Below, piece by piece: positions 1 through 8,834 of a stretch of 23,145 bases of DNA. Under the pieces are notes generated by a model. It saw only the letters and a program-made list of their open reading frames with translations, was not told where the DNA came from and did no database searches. This DNA comes from Woeseiaceae bacterium (GTDB lineage Bacteria > Pseudomonadota > Gammaproteobacteria > Steroidobacterales > Woeseiaceae): the NCBI GenBank assembly GCA_002728725.1, contig PBVS01000035.1, forward strand, positions 2,394 through 25,538, written 5' to 3'. Position numbers and translations under genes: made by a program. Numbering within the stretch: the first letter of the stretch is position 1; every line of letters starts with the position of its first letter.

Positions 1-18
1 TTAAGGCGCATGATGAGT

Positions 19-1029
19 TCATTTTGTTTCAAAACTTTTTTTCCATCTAATATCATCAACTTTTTCAAGAAGACTATCAATGTTAGACAATAATCTTTTC
101 TTTAATGGCTTTTTAATCTTAAGCTTCACACTGAAGATTTCATATTTCTTAGCCATCTCTATTAACAGCTCATCGCTGGTTTTAATTTCATCAATCAGTC
201 CTAATTCTAATGCCTTTGAGCCATACCAGTGTTCTCCGGTAGCAACTCTCTCAAGATCTAATTGTGGGCGATATTCATTTACGGAAGACTTGAAAAGTTC
301 ATGGATTTCTTCGAGCTGATCTTTTAATTTCTCTCTATCTTCATCAGTATTTTTACCAAACATCGTAACGTTTCTTTTGTACTGACCAGCTGTAATTTGC
401 TCAAAATCAACACCATAATTATCCAGCAAACGGTTAAAATTTGGAAGCTGTGCAATGACGCCAATCGAACCAAGAATAGCAAATGGAGCAGCATAAATTT
501 TATTTGCAACTGAAGCCATAAGATAGCCTCCACTCGCAGCTACTTTATCAACGACGACCGTTAAATGAATTTTTTTCTGCCTTATTCTCGCTAGCTGAGA
601 AGCGGCAAGGCCATGCTCATGAACTACACCTCCATGATTATCAAGACGTAAAACTATTTGATCATTTCGTTTTGCAATATCAAGAATGGCAGTGACCTCT
701 TCCCTAAGAGAAGGAACTGCTGAGGCCTTGATATCGCCAATGAAATCCAAGATATACGCTTTCGGCTTTCTTGTTTTTTTCTTTTTATTTTTTTTAGCAA
801 TGGCTTTTTCTGACTTCTGTTTTTTCTTCCATTCATCCTTTTCCATAACAGCCTTATTCAGACTGTCTGATAATCCTTTATACTTCTCATTAAGATTTTC
901 AATCTCAAGACCCTCTGAGGTATTACTTTTCTTTGAGGCAGCAACAAAAGATATTAGAACTATAACTGATATCAAAACAGTTATTACTTTAAGTAAAAAT
1001 AATCCGTACTCTAAAAAAATTTCTAACAT
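19..1029 (-). CDS. sohB: SohB-type inner-membrane serine peptidase (S49 family)
   Basis: This is a 336-residue member of the signal peptide peptidase (SppA/SohB) family, close to the usual SohB length of about 350. One hydrophobic segment lies at residues 9-30. A very lysine-rich stretch follows at about 68-90, and the protease domain runs from about 91 to 300. The presumed catalytic serine is Ser166 in the VAASGGYLMAS motif, and the presumed general-base lysine is Lys218 in TAGQYKRN, the SohB-type Ser/Lys dyad. The single N-terminal membrane anchor and short length favour SohB over the longer tandem-domain SppA. Family knowledge places it in the inner membrane, cleaving membrane-associated peptides, with its physiological substrate poorly known. 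It lies 25 nt downstream of lipA on the same strand and may be co-transcribed with it. The ATG start is preceded by a modest AAAGG element. Confidence 0.9.
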   Translation of the reverse strand: MLEIFLEYGLFLLKVITVLISVIVLISFVAASKKSNTSEGLEIENLNEKYKGLSDSLNKAVMEKDEWKKKQKSEKAIAKKNKKKKTRKPKAYILDFIGDIKASAVPSLREEVTAILDIAKRNDQIVLRLDNHGGVVHEHGLAASQLARIRQKKIHLTVVVDKVAASGGYLMASVANKIYAAPFAILGSIGVIAQLPNFNRLLDNYGVDFEQITAGQYKRNVTMFGKNTDEDREKLKDQLEEIHELFKSSVNEYRPQLDLERVATGEHWYGSKALELGLIDEIKTSDELLIEMAKKYEIFSVKLKIKKPLKKRLLSNIDSLLEKVDDIRWKKSFETK

Positions 1030-1054
1030 ATTTGGCCTTTATTTTTCATTTAGT

Positions 1055-2071
1055 TTATATCGCATTTAAATGTATACCAACATTGTTTTGATTAAATACC
1101 TTATCTGCTCTGTAACTCGATCTAACCAGCGGCCCAGAAACCACTTCCGTAAAACCCATTTTAAGCCCTTGATCACGGAAGAATTCAAATTCGCCAGGAT
1201 GAACAAATCTCTCAACGGGTAAGTGATATCTGGTTGGAGAAAGATACTGACCCAGAGTCAGTATGTCCACTTGGCTCTTTTTCAAGTCTTTCATTGCAGT
1301 GATTACCTCTGTTTCTGTTTCACCTAAACCCAACATTATGCTTGATTTTGTGAGAACAGATGGCGATATTCCTTTAACTGCATTCAATACATCGAGGGTT
1401 TTTTGGTACCCAGCTCTTGGGTCTCTTACTTTTTTTGTCAATCTCTTTACAGTTTCCATATTTTGAGCAAACACATCCAAACCTGAAGTGGCAACTTTTT
1501 TTATATCGTCTAATTTTGCATTAAAATCTGGTGTAAGCGCTTCAACAGCTGTTGATGGATTGATCTTTTTTATTTCTCTTATACATTGAGCATAATGGTT
1601 TGCCCCTCCATCACTGAGATCATCTCTGTCCACAGAGGTTATGACAACATAATCTAAATCCATTAATTTCACTGCATTTGCTGAATATGATGGCTCATTT
1701 GGATCCAGATAACCTTTTGGATTTCCGGTATCAACGGCACAAAATTTACATGCTCGTGTACAAACAGATCCCATGATCATTATGGTGGCAGTTCCATTAT
1801 TCCAGCATTCTCCAATATTTGGACAATGAGATTCTTCGCAAACGGTACTAAGACTATTGCTTTCCACAATTGATTTCACATACTGATATGTCTCACCCGT
1901 CGGGAGTTTTGCTTTAAGCCAGCTTGGTTTAGAGTTTTTATCTCTTTTTTGCTTATGAATATTTTTTTTTCGCTTGACCCCATTTTTAATTGCAAAAAAA
2001 CCTTCAGAAGTAAGATATTTCTCACCTGATAAAATTATTGGGATACCCTGAAATTTTTGAACGTTACTCAT
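1055..2071 (-). CDS. lipA: Lipoyl synthase (radical SAM)
   Basis: LipA inserts two sulfur atoms into octanoyl groups on lipoate-dependent proteins such as the E2 subunits of 2-oxoacid dehydrogenases and GcvH. The 338-residue protein carries both expected cysteine sets: Cys78, Cys83 and Cys89 (auxiliary 4Fe-4S cluster that donates sulfur) and Cys104, Cys108 and Cys111 (CxxxCxxC, SAM-binding cluster). The C-terminal RSSY motif at 317-320, whose second serine (Ser319) ligates the auxiliary cluster, is intact. An N-terminal extension of about 50 residues, rich in Lys/Arg, precedes the conserved core and is slightly longer than in E. coli LipA (321 aa). The octanoyltransferase gene lipB, often directly upstream, is absent here: the upstream neighbour is a divergent OmpA-family gene. 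A perfect -10 hexamer lies about 45-50 nt upstream of the start. Confidence 0.97.
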   Translation of the reverse strand: MSNVQKFQGIPIILSGEKYLTSEGFFAIKNGVKRKKNIHKQKRDKNSKPSWLKAKLPTGETYQYVKSIVESNSLSTVCEESHCPNIGECWNNGTATIMIMGSVCTRACKFCAVDTGNPKGYLDPNEPSYSANAVKLMDLDYVVITSVDRDDLSDGGANHYAQCIREIKKINPSTAVEALTPDFNAKLDDIKKVATSGLDVFAQNMETVKRLTKKVRDPRAGYQKTLDVLNAVKGISPSVLTKSSIMLGLGETETEVITAMKDLKKSQVDILTLGQYLSPTRYHLPVERFVHPGEFEFFRDQGLKMGFTEVVSGPLVRSSYRADKVFNQNNVGIHLNAI

Positions 2072-2097
2072 TTAAAACTAGATAAAAATATATAAAG

Positions 2098-2126
2098 TTG
2101 TATTCTTAAAAACCATATTATATATG
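2098..2126 (+). promoter_or_regulatory. Possible promoter of the OmpA-family gene
   Basis: In the 96-nt divergent intergenic region, TTGTAT (2098-2103) is followed after 17 nt by TATATG (2121-2126). Each hexamer matches the sigma-70 consensus at about four positions. Transcription would start roughly 35 nt before the GTG start at 2168. It overlaps the candidate promoter reading towards lipA. The background is very AT-rich, so a chance match is likely enough to keep confidence low. Confidence 0.25.
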
Positions 2127-2145
2127 TTTTTCATTAATGAACTAA
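2117..2145 (-). promoter_or_regulatory. Possible lipA(-sohB) promoter
   Basis: On the minus strand a perfect TATAAT (plus-strand positions 2117-2122) has a weak -35-like TTAGTT (2140-2145) 17 nt upstream. This would place the lipA transcript start about 38 nt before its ATG. The -10 is convincing in isolation and the -35 is poor. It overlaps the candidate promoter for the divergent gene, so the two transcripts could compete. Confidence 0.3.
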
Positions 2146-2167
2146 AATAGATGAATCAATTAAGATC

Positions 2168-3607
2168 GTGAAAATAAAAAAATGTATATTTCTGTTGGTT
2201 GTATTCACTTTTTTTGCCAGTGCGAATTCTCAGGAATACTCTTTAGAGAATTGTCTCAAAGAGATGGAAGATGCAGCCAGAGAAGCAACAAACGTCAGCG
2301 CAAAAATCTTAGCCAGTCGAACGTATCAAAAGGCTTTGGATGCACAAGAAAAATCTCAATCTCAATCGAGATCAATCAGATATAGATGTGAAAACGCAAG
2401 CAAAGCAGAGGGCTTATACAGATCTGCTACTGATATAGCAAATTCAGCGAATATCACTCTAAAAGAGACTATAAAAAATAGACGAAATGCACTCGCGGTA
2501 GATGGTCATATTAAATATTCAAAAAACTGGGATAAAGCTGAGAGAAAATTTTTAAATGCAATCAAAGCCATGGAAAAATATGACATAAAAAAAGCTGAGG
2601 AACTGAATCAAGAGATATCTACAGAATTTTCAGGAATTGAACTACTTGTGATTAAGGATATGTATCTCAATGAGGCCAGACTGAATATATATTCTGCACA
2701 AAAGGAGAAAGCAGATCGTTTTGCTCCAATTACATTATCTCAAGCCAGAGATTACCTTAGAAAAGCCGAATCTGAACTTGAAAAAAGCCGGTACGACAAT
2801 CAATCAGCAAGAGATAGTGCTGAAAAATCGATTGAGAGAAGTAATCATGCGATTTTTTTAACGAAGCTCATTCAAAGTATTGATAAAGATCGATTCACTA
2901 TCGAACAATTAATAATTCAGTCAGAAAAAAACTTGGAGAAAATTGCAAATTCTGCAGATATCTATCCACTAATGACTAATGGTTATAAAGCCCTGACAGA
3001 TAGTCTGTCTCTATATATCGATACCTTAAGAAAAGATAAAAGCTATCTTGAGCAAGATCAAAGAGACAATCTCATTCAAATCTCTGATATGGAAGAAGAA
3101 ATAAGAAATCTGGATAAAATGCTTGGCGGTGTTAGTGAAGAGAGAGAGTCATTAATCCAGAGAATCGAAGCTCAAGCAAGAATTAAGGAACAGTATGAAC
3201 GAGTAGAGAAGATATTTTTACCAGAAGAAGCCAGAGTTCTCAGAGAAAATAATAACGTAATACTTCGTCTAATAGGTCTTACATTTGAGAGTAATGAATC
3301 AAAAATAATGACAAAAAATATCCCATTATTAACAAAAGTAGAAAAAGCAATTGATGTTTATCCTAAGAGTGAAATTATTATTGAAGGCCATACTGATTCT
3401 CAAGGTGATGACCAGTTCAATCAGAATCTCTCACAAGAGAGAGCGGACTCAATCAAGCAGTACATGATTAATGCGATGTTGATACCAAATTACAGAATTA
3501 TCGCCACAGGCTATGGAGAGACAAGACCAATTGCTAATAATGAAACTGCCTTAGGTCGCCAGAAAAATCGTCGAATTGACGTAGTAATATCCTCGATTGT
3601 GGAATGA
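2168..3607 (+). CDS. Secreted helical-repeat protein with C-terminal OmpA-like peptidoglycan-binding domain
   Basis: This 479-residue protein begins with a Sec signal peptide (hydrophobic core 6-18, likely cleavage after residue 21, ...ASANS|Q). A long alpha-helical, charged region spans about 25-360. Within it, residues 165-228 (ADRFAPITLSQARDYLRKAE and following) look like a DUF4398 helical hairpin, and an earlier related segment at 105-150 may be a degenerate copy. A coiled-coil stretch lies at about 285-360. The C-terminal OmpA domain (about 365-479) carries the peptidoglycan-binding signature: Asp410 in GHTD, Asn420, and Arg425 in LSQERA. There is no lipobox, so I expect a periplasmic protein tethering the cell wall rather than a lipoprotein. 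The start is GTG with no strong Shine-Dalgarno, but the signal peptide begins exactly there. The specific function is unknown. It is convergent with the HAD gene, 9 nt away. Confidence 0.85.
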   Translation: MKIKKCIFLLVVFTFFASANSQEYSLENCLKEMEDAAREATNVSAKILASRTYQKALDAQEKSQSQSRSIRYRCENASKAEGLYRSATDIANSANITLKETIKNRRNALAVDGHIKYSKNWDKAERKFLNAIKAMEKYDIKKAEELNQEISTEFSGIELLVIKDMYLNEARLNIYSAQKEKADRFAPITLSQARDYLRKAESELEKSRYDNQSARDSAEKSIERSNHAIFLTKLIQSIDKDRFTIEQLIIQSEKNLEKIANSADIYPLMTNGYKALTDSLSLYIDTLRKDKSYLEQDQRDNLIQISDMEEEIRNLDKMLGGVSEERESLIQRIEAQARIKEQYERVEKIFLPEEARVLRENNNVILRLIGLTFESNESKIMTKNIPLLTKVEKAIDVYPKSEIIIEGHTDSQGDDQFNQNLSQERADSIKQYMINAMLIPNYRIIATGYGETRPIANNETALGRQKNRRIDVVISSIVE

Positions 3608-3616
3608 CTACTCTGA

Positions 3617-4303
3617 TCAACCCATAAGAATGTCCTGCAGTGAGGTTATTTTCTCAATGGTATAATCGGGTTCTTTAGAGTTTTCGGGCCATGAAATTCC
3701 CGTTGGATTCATCCAAATTGTCCGTAAGCCTGCTTTTTGTGCCCCAACGATGTCATTAACTGGATGATCACCTACGTGATAGATATCTTTTTTATTAACA
3801 CCTGACCGCCTTATTGCTTCATTAAAAATCTTTATATCAGGTTTTGCATAACCAAAATCTGCTGCATAAATTACATCAAAGAAGAGGTGGTTTATACCAA
3901 TCTTCACTAAATCTGCATTTCCATTAGTCAACGCAATTACTCTGAAATTACTGGATAGTATCTCTAATGTTTCGATTGCACCTTCAAACAGGATTACATT
4001 ATTTCTATGCATATCAAAAAAATCAAAAGCGTCTTCCGCAAATTTCTGATCATAGCCAGAAGTCAAAAATATTGTTCTGAGCACAGACCTCCTTAAAAAT
4101 TTATAGTCATGCGACTTTTTGGGATAATCTTTCACTACCTTCTTCCGAAGATCAGCAGCCATTTCTTGGGTATAATTATCTGATATTTTTGGATAATTCG
4201 TTTCAAGCCACTCCCATAATTTACTTTCAGCCTCACGTATAACTGGATGACAATCCCATAAAGTGTCATCAAGATCGATTGTTATAGCCCGATTTCTACT
4301 CAT
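3617..4303 (-). CDS. HAD-superfamily hydrolase, YigB-like
   Basis: This 228-residue haloacid-dehalogenase phosphatase has all four motifs. Motif I is IDLDDT, with nucleophile Asp10 and acid/base Asp12. Motif II is Thr126 in ALTNGN, motif III is Lys154 in YAKPD, and motif IV is GDHPVND with Asp179 and Asp184. The cap sits between motifs I and II. The N-terminal block LDDTLWDCHPVI and the spacing resemble E. coli YigB, a flavin-pathway phosphatase able to act on FMN and on the riboflavin precursor phosphate. That substrate assignment is only an inference, because HAD enzymes are hard to assign from sequence. It lies 20 nt downstream of batD on the same strand and may be the last gene of the moxR-bat transcript. 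It meets the plus-strand OmpA-family gene tail to tail with 9 nt between them. Confidence 0.85.
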   Translation of the reverse strand: MSRNRAITIDLDDTLWDCHPVIREAESKLWEWLETNYPKISDNYTQEMAADLRKKVVKDYPKKSHDYKFLRRSVLRTIFLTSGYDQKFAEDAFDFFDMHRNNVILFEGAIETLEILSSNFRVIALTNGNADLVKIGINHLFFDVIYAADFGYAKPDIKIFNEAIRRSGVNKKDIYHVGDHPVNDIVGAQKAGLRTIWMNPTGISWPENSKEPDYTIEKITSLQDILMG

Positions 4304-4323
4304 AATTCTTTTATTTTCATCTT

Positions 4324-6012
4324 TTAGTTTGGCAGTAATGGTGGCAAGGAATGTTTATTTTTCTCCGATTTGTCTTTCTTGATCACGGAGATTTTATTCA
4401 ATGATTTGGCCATTTTCTTACCATTCCATTTGAAATTTTTGTCTGGGCCGTAGGTTGCTCTATCGAATTTCTTTAATTCTTCTGCAAATGGTTCCTCAAC
4501 GAGATTCGAAATTTTGAGAAGACTAAGTGGAACCATCTCAGGCCACTGCATCTTTCCCCATTCTAATATCAATTTATTAAACTCAATATTTTCTCCATGC
4601 AAAGCAGCTTTCCTAGCCTTCTTTAATAAATGGTTGCTTTTCTTGTAGGCGGGCTTATCACTTTTTATTTTTTCTCTTTTTAACTTTGGTTTTGAAAAAA
4701 ACCATATAAGAATTGTAAACACCCAAAGTATCCCCAAAAATCCACTAATATATCTCCAAAAGTCATTATTGTTAGGCAATGATTCAGCTTCTGGTTTAGA
4801 TGAATTGGTTTGCAAATTATCTTCAACTAGGTCATCAGATGATGGAAATATATTGATAGTTCTTTCAGGCACTGATGCAATCTTCCACTTATTTTCATCA
4901 ATATCCCACCAAGGTATTTCGATTTTTTCCATATCTATTTCACCGGATTCAGAGCTAATGATTGCATATTGGTCAATCCTTGACGCCACCAAGTCATCGG
5001 CGCTGACAAAGTCAACTAATTTGGGTTTATCAGGATATATTTTCAGGCCCTCATTATCATAATTAATAAGAGGTAATTGGGTTGAGAGCTGACCTTTAGC
5101 TGTAATAGTAAGTTGTCTAGTGATTGGCTCACCTGATTTCAGGTTAGAAAGATCTCTCGACCACTCTTCAATGATTTCAAGCTCTTTAGCGGGAAGCCAA
5201 TCAGCCGATGGATAACCGCTAGGTGGAGATGGGATTGGCAATACATCTATATTAATGCCGTCTGACTGATATATTTTTTTTCCTGTGATGGATCCATTTT
5301 TTAATATTCTTGCCTCAAATCGAACTGGCGATATCTCTATTAAACCGCTTTCTTGAGGAAATAATGCATATACTCTCTCGATCACATTGTATATTTTCCC
5401 ATCAATCACTGACTCATAGCTCCTGTCATCTCCCACAGTTTCTATGATTGTTTCTACACCAGTAATCTCTGGCTCATAAAGCCTTGGCTGTCGTGTTTGA
5501 ACATTTCTATAAATTTTTATACGAAAAATATTTTGAGCCTGCACATAGCCTTCATCTGAATCAACCTCCGCGGAGATAAAAATATCGGCTTTTCCAAGAA
5601 TTGATTCAGTCTGCGGAAGTATTGATATATCTAGTGGTTGACTCTTTTCAGATCCAACAATGACTGATGGAATAATAAAATCACCCGCTCTTTTTGCCGT
5701 CAACGTATAAGACCAGGTTCTGCTTCTTGATATTGCACCATTGATTATGGTGGTATTACTTAACTGACTGCGAGAGCTTATTATGAAATCTTTTTCTAAA
5801 GCTGAAGCATCGGGCTCCTCATCGATCAAAGAATCTACAATTATCTTGAGAGTAAAACTTTCATTGAGTTCAATGTTATTCCGATCAACTGAAGCGGTAA
5901 CATCCGCCCATGTTACGTTTAAATTAATTAAGATGAGAATGAATGCTCCACTTAGGATCCTGGAAATTGATCTTAATATGCTGAAAGATCTTACTTTGAT
6001 TTTCTCTACCAA
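4324..6012 (-). CDS. batD: BatD-family envelope protein
   Basis: BatD proteins belong to the Bat (Bacteroides aerotolerance) set and are thought to act in the periplasm with the VWA proteins BatA/BatB. The 562-residue product has an N-terminal signal/anchor (about 17-36, possible cleavage after TWA). A large beta-rich periplasmic region follows, with Ig-like repeats. It opens with the characteristic ASVDRNNIELNESFTL, in which a polypeptide about to be used as a domain has an even pattern of strands. One membrane span lies at about 418-439, and a basic cytoplasmic tail of about 120 residues ends the protein. The start is TTG, overlapping the batB stop by 7 nt. The choice is supported by a strong AAGGAG seven bases upstream and by the signal sequence beginning there. 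Translation is probably coupled to the upstream gene. Confidence 0.88.
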   Translation of the reverse strand: MVEKIKVRSFSILRSISRILSGAFILILINLNVTWADVTASVDRNNIELNESFTLKIIVDSLIDEEPDASALEKDFIISSRSQLSNTTIINGAISRSRTWSYTLTAKRAGDFIIPSVIVGSEKSQPLDISILPQTESILGKADIFISAEVDSDEGYVQAQNIFRIKIYRNVQTRQPRLYEPEITGVETIIETVGDDRSYESVIDGKIYNVIERVYALFPQESGLIEISPVRFEARILKNGSITGKKIYQSDGINIDVLPIPSPPSGYPSADWLPAKELEIIEEWSRDLSNLKSGEPITRQLTITAKGQLSTQLPLINYDNEGLKIYPDKPKLVDFVSADDLVASRIDQYAIISSESGEIDMEKIEIPWWDIDENKWKIASVPERTINIFPSSDDLVEDNLQTNSSKPEAESLPNNNDFWRYISGFLGILWVFTILIWFFSKPKLKREKIKSDKPAYKKSNHLLKKARKAALHGENIEFNKLILEWGKMQWPEMVPLSLLKISNLVEEPFAEELKKFDRATYGPDKNFKWNGKKMAKSLNKISVIKKDKSEKNKHSLPPLLPN

Positions 6013-7808
6013 GGCTGAGCTCCTTCATTAGGCCAAATCTGATTTCCATCTTGATCAATACCCTGTCGCTGATATTGATATCGAAATTTTCGTCTAAGTA
6101 ATCCACCTGGATCATCTGGGATTCTTCTGAGCCATTGCTCCATTGCTTGTTGCTGTTCTTGTGCCATCCTGCCCTCAAGGCCAGATTCATTATTATCTTC
6201 CTGCTGTGGCTCTTGATTGGAATTTTCTTCTGCCGCCCTCTCTAATTCTTTTTCAATAGCCTCTATATCTTCTTCGTTAGATAATTTCTGATTTGGATTT
6301 GCATCAGATTCGTCGTCCGAATCTCCTGTTTTCGAGTTACCTTCATTATCAGATTGTTCTGATTCATCACCATTCTGTTGTTGGCTTTGTTCGCCCGTTG
6401 AAGCCTCTTCTGAGGATTGACCATCGTCATTATTTTCTTCTGAGGATTGATTTTCGCTAAGAAGATCTTTTAATAGATTGAGATTGTAAAGTGCGTCCTC
6501 TGCATTTGGTTCCTCTGCAATAACTTTTTCATAGTTTTCAATTGCCTCTTCAAATTGCCCAATCTTTGCGAGTGAGTTTGCATGGTTGTATAAGTGATCA
6601 ATATTACTGTTGTTATTATATCCATTAGCACTTTGACGATAATTACCGGCCTTATAATGTGCGGCTGACAGCCATTCAGAGTCTTCAAATAATTCAATAG
6701 CTTTATCATAATCTCCACTCTCCATGGCTTCTTTTGCTTGTTGGTCTCTTGTTTTCCATAAATCATTCCAATCAAGAGCATAAACTGAATTGTCTATCGG
6801 CATTATGGTCAGTAACAATAGGAATACCCAACCCTTTCTAAATAGTAATGACCCGAAAGGGACCACAATTAAGAGTAACCACGGGCCAAATTCTTTCCAT
6901 TGGTCAGTAGTAACAGAATCATCACTCTCCCTAACTGCTGAGTATACTTCTGATAACAATGTATCAATATCTTGATCATTTGATGTAATACTTGTGTAGC
7001 TTCCACCTCCGATTTCTACTAAATCTTTCAAATCATCAACCTCTAGACGGGATATGGTAATTTGACCGGTACTATCTGTTATGAAACCACCAGTTTCTTT
7101 TGGAATTGGGGCGCCATTCATTGATCCAATACCCAGAGCAGAAAGCCTGTAACCCTCATCTCGAAGCTTTTGTGCAGAGGAAAAAGAATCAGAGGTAATT
7201 CCTCCATCAGTTACAAGAATTATCTCTCCGTTAGATACGCTTGCTTGATTCAATAGTTGCAAACCTTTATCAATTGCCAGAGCAGGGTAGCTTCCTCTAC
7301 TTGGCATTATACTCGTATCAATACTATTGATTAATGCAATAATTGTATCTGTATCTGAAGTCAGTGGAGTTACCGTAAAGGCATTTGCTGAATATACAAT
7401 TAATGCGACTTGCGCACCTTGCCGCCTTTCTAAAATATCTAATATTTTTAACTTTGCTCTTGTCAGACGATTAGGAGTAATATCTTGAGCGTTCATTGAT
7501 CTTGATAGATCCAGAGCAATTACAAGAGACTGATCTGTCCTGAATGATGGTTGCTCTATTCTCTCCCAAGTTGGACCTGCTAATGCAATTATTGATAGCA
7601 CTGAAATTAATGAGATAAGCCACCACTTGTATTGATTATCAGATAGCTGACTTCTGGACATAACATAAGGTAACAGTCTCTTATCAATCAATTTCTCCCA
7701 ATTTCCAATTGTAAGCAGCCTTCTCTTAAAGATAAAAATAAGAAGAATTGCTATGGGTATTAACAATATCCACCCTGCCCTGAGAAAGTGAAACTCCGTT
7801 TCAATCAT
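6006..7808 (-). CDS. batB: VWA-TPR membrane protein (BatB/BatC fusion)
   Basis: This 600-residue protein combines two Bat components. Membrane spans lie at about 12-27 and 63-79. A von Willebrand A domain spans about 94-300 with an intact metal site: DLSRS at 100-104 (Asp100, Ser102, Ser104), Thr150, and Asp201 in VTDGG. Two further hydrophobic segments at about 309-323 and 327-336 return the chain to the membrane. TPR-like helices occupy about 346-447. A Ser/Glu/Gln/Asn-rich low-complexity linker follows (450-545). The C-terminal block LRRIPDDPGGLLRRKF (560-575) is characteristic of BatC-type proteins in Proteobacteria. It overlaps batA by 4 nt (ATGA) and batD by 7 nt, so all three are probably translated together. 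Its role is likely scaffolding of envelope client proteins with MoxR, inferred from the family. Confidence 0.92.
   Translation of the reverse strand: MIETEFHFLRAGWILLIPIAILLIFIFKRRLLTIGNWEKLIDKRLLPYVMSRSQLSDNQYKWWLISLISVLSIIALAGPTWERIEQPSFRTDQSLVIALDLSRSMNAQDITPNRLTRAKLKILDILERRQGAQVALIVYSANAFTVTPLTSDTDTIIALINSIDTSIMPSRGSYPALAIDKGLQLLNQASVSNGEIILVTDGGITSDSFSSAQKLRDEGYRLSALGIGSMNGAPIPKETGGFITDSTGQITISRLEVDDLKDLVEIGGGSYTSITSNDQDIDTLLSEVYSAVRESDDSVTTDQWKEFGPWLLLIVVPFGSLLFRKGWVFLLLLTIMPIDNSVYALDWNDLWKTRDQQAKEAMESGDYDKAIELFEDSEWLSAAHYKAGNYRQSANGYNNNSNIDHLYNHANSLAKIGQFEEAIENYEKVIAEEPNAEDALYNLNLLKDLLSENQSSEENNDDGQSSEEASTGEQSQQQNGDESEQSDNEGNSKTGDSDDESDANPNQKLSNEEDIEAIEKELERAAEENSNQEPQQEDNNESGLEGRMAQEQQQAMEQWLRRIPDDPGGLLRRKFRYQYQRQGIDQDGNQIWPNEGAQPW
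6020..6025 (-). promoter_or_regulatory. Shine-Dalgarno that fixes the TTG start of batD
   Basis: The minus-strand hexamer AAGGAG lies inside the last codons of the upstream gene, 7 nt before the TTG at 6010-6012. It is among the clearest ribosome-binding sites in the window and supports an unusual start codon that would otherwise be doubtful. Confidence 0.75.
6406..6450. repeat. 15-bp direct repeat in the low-complexity linker of batB
   Basis: The 15-mer tcttctgaggattga occurs at 6406-6420 and again, identical, at 6436-6450, a period of 30 bp. It encodes repeated QSSEE units in the acidic linker between the TPR helices and the conserved C-terminal block. It probably reflects slippage or recombination in a disordered, length-tolerant segment. 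Confidence 0.8.
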
Positions 7809-8833
7809 GACTCTTTTCTCTCGCGTATATAATTCAAACCACCACTCTCAATAACGTTCATAATTACTAAAAAAACAGAAATGATTAGAGCGGCTCCAAG
7901 TGGCCAGTAATAGAGTGATTGAATTGGTCTGAATCCTGATTCAGCTTCAGGAACTGGTTCAATATTATCTAGCAATCTATATATCTCTTGTAGAGAAATT
8001 GTATCTCTAGCTCTAAAATATCTACCTCCTGTCATTTCGGCTATTTTTGTCAGCGTTTTTTCATCCAAGTCAGCAGAGGGATTGATGCGTCTTAAGCCAC
8101 CAGTAATTGATGAAACAACCATTTGGTCCGCACCTATCCCTATTGTGTATATCTTAAGGCCTATTTCTCTTGCTAATTCAGCTGCTTTTAGGGGTTGTAT
8201 TGCACCAGCAGTATTGGCTCCATCTGTCAATAAAACAAGTACATGATTGGAACCTTCACTCTTTTGGTCATGAATTCTTTTGACAGCGAGGGTGATTGCA
8301 TCACCAATTGCTGTCTTCTCACCAGCCAGTCCGATGAATGATTCCATCAGTAAAGTTCTGACTGTTTCCCTATCTAGAGTAAGAGGAACTTGAAGATAGG
8401 CTTGCTCTCCAAATAAAATAAGCCCAATTCGATCACCTATTCTTCTGGCAATGAAATCACTGGCAACCGCTTTGGTTGCTGAGAGCCGGTCCACTCTTCT
8501 TCCGGCAAGCTCAAAATCTTTTGCATCCATACTTCCAGATAAATCAACAGCAAGCATTAAATTTCGCCCTGATATTGGTATTTCAATTTCATCTCCTATA
8601 AATTCTGGTCTGGCACTTGCTAGAACGAGAAAAAACCAAGCAATTAATCCGACCCAGAGACGCCAGTTTTTATATTGCTCCGCGGATGGCCTATTAACTA
8701 ATACAGAAAATATTGAAAAATTTGGAACTATTAGGCCGGATTCGTTCGTGTTTTTTTCTGCAGGTAATAATCTTCTTACCAGGAAAGGTAATGGCAGCGC
8801 AAGCAACATCCATGGCCAAGCAAGAGTCCACAT
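7805..8833 (-). CDS. batA: VWA-domain membrane protein BatA
   Basis: This 342-residue protein has N-terminal hydrophobic segments at about 5-20 and 58-74, a cytoplasm-or-periplasm-facing VWA domain at about 90-295, and a C-terminal span at about 308-328. The metal-ion-dependent adhesion site is complete: DLSGS at 97-101 (Asp97, Ser99, Ser101) and LLTDGA with Asp204. This is the canonical BatA layout. In the MoxR systems it is thought to present or assemble partner proteins under control of the MoxR ATPase. It begins 1 nt after the stop of the DUF4381 gene, and its own stop overlaps the start of batB as ATGA, indicating translational coupling. The ATG start keeps the leading aromatic/hydrophobic WTLAWPWMLL segment typical of the family. 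Confidence 0.93.
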   Translation of the reverse strand: MWTLAWPWMLLALPLPFLVRRLLPAEKNTNESGLIVPNFSIFSVLVNRPSAEQYKNWRLWVGLIAWFFLVLASARPEFIGDEIEIPISGRNLMLAVDLSGSMDAKDFELAGRRVDRLSATKAVASDFIARRIGDRIGLILFGEQAYLQVPLTLDRETVRTLLMESFIGLAGEKTAIGDAITLAVKRIHDQKSEGSNHVLVLLTDGANTAGAIQPLKAAELAREIGLKIYTIGIGADQMVVSSITGGLRRINPSADLDEKTLTKIAEMTGGRYFRARDTISLQEIYRLLDNIEPVPEAESGFRPIQSLYYWPLGAALIISVFLVIMNVIESGGLNYIRERKES

Positions 8834-8834
8834 T

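Noticed and set aside
1..18. Possible end of another gene before sohB
   Set aside because: The 18 bases are too few to support any feature.
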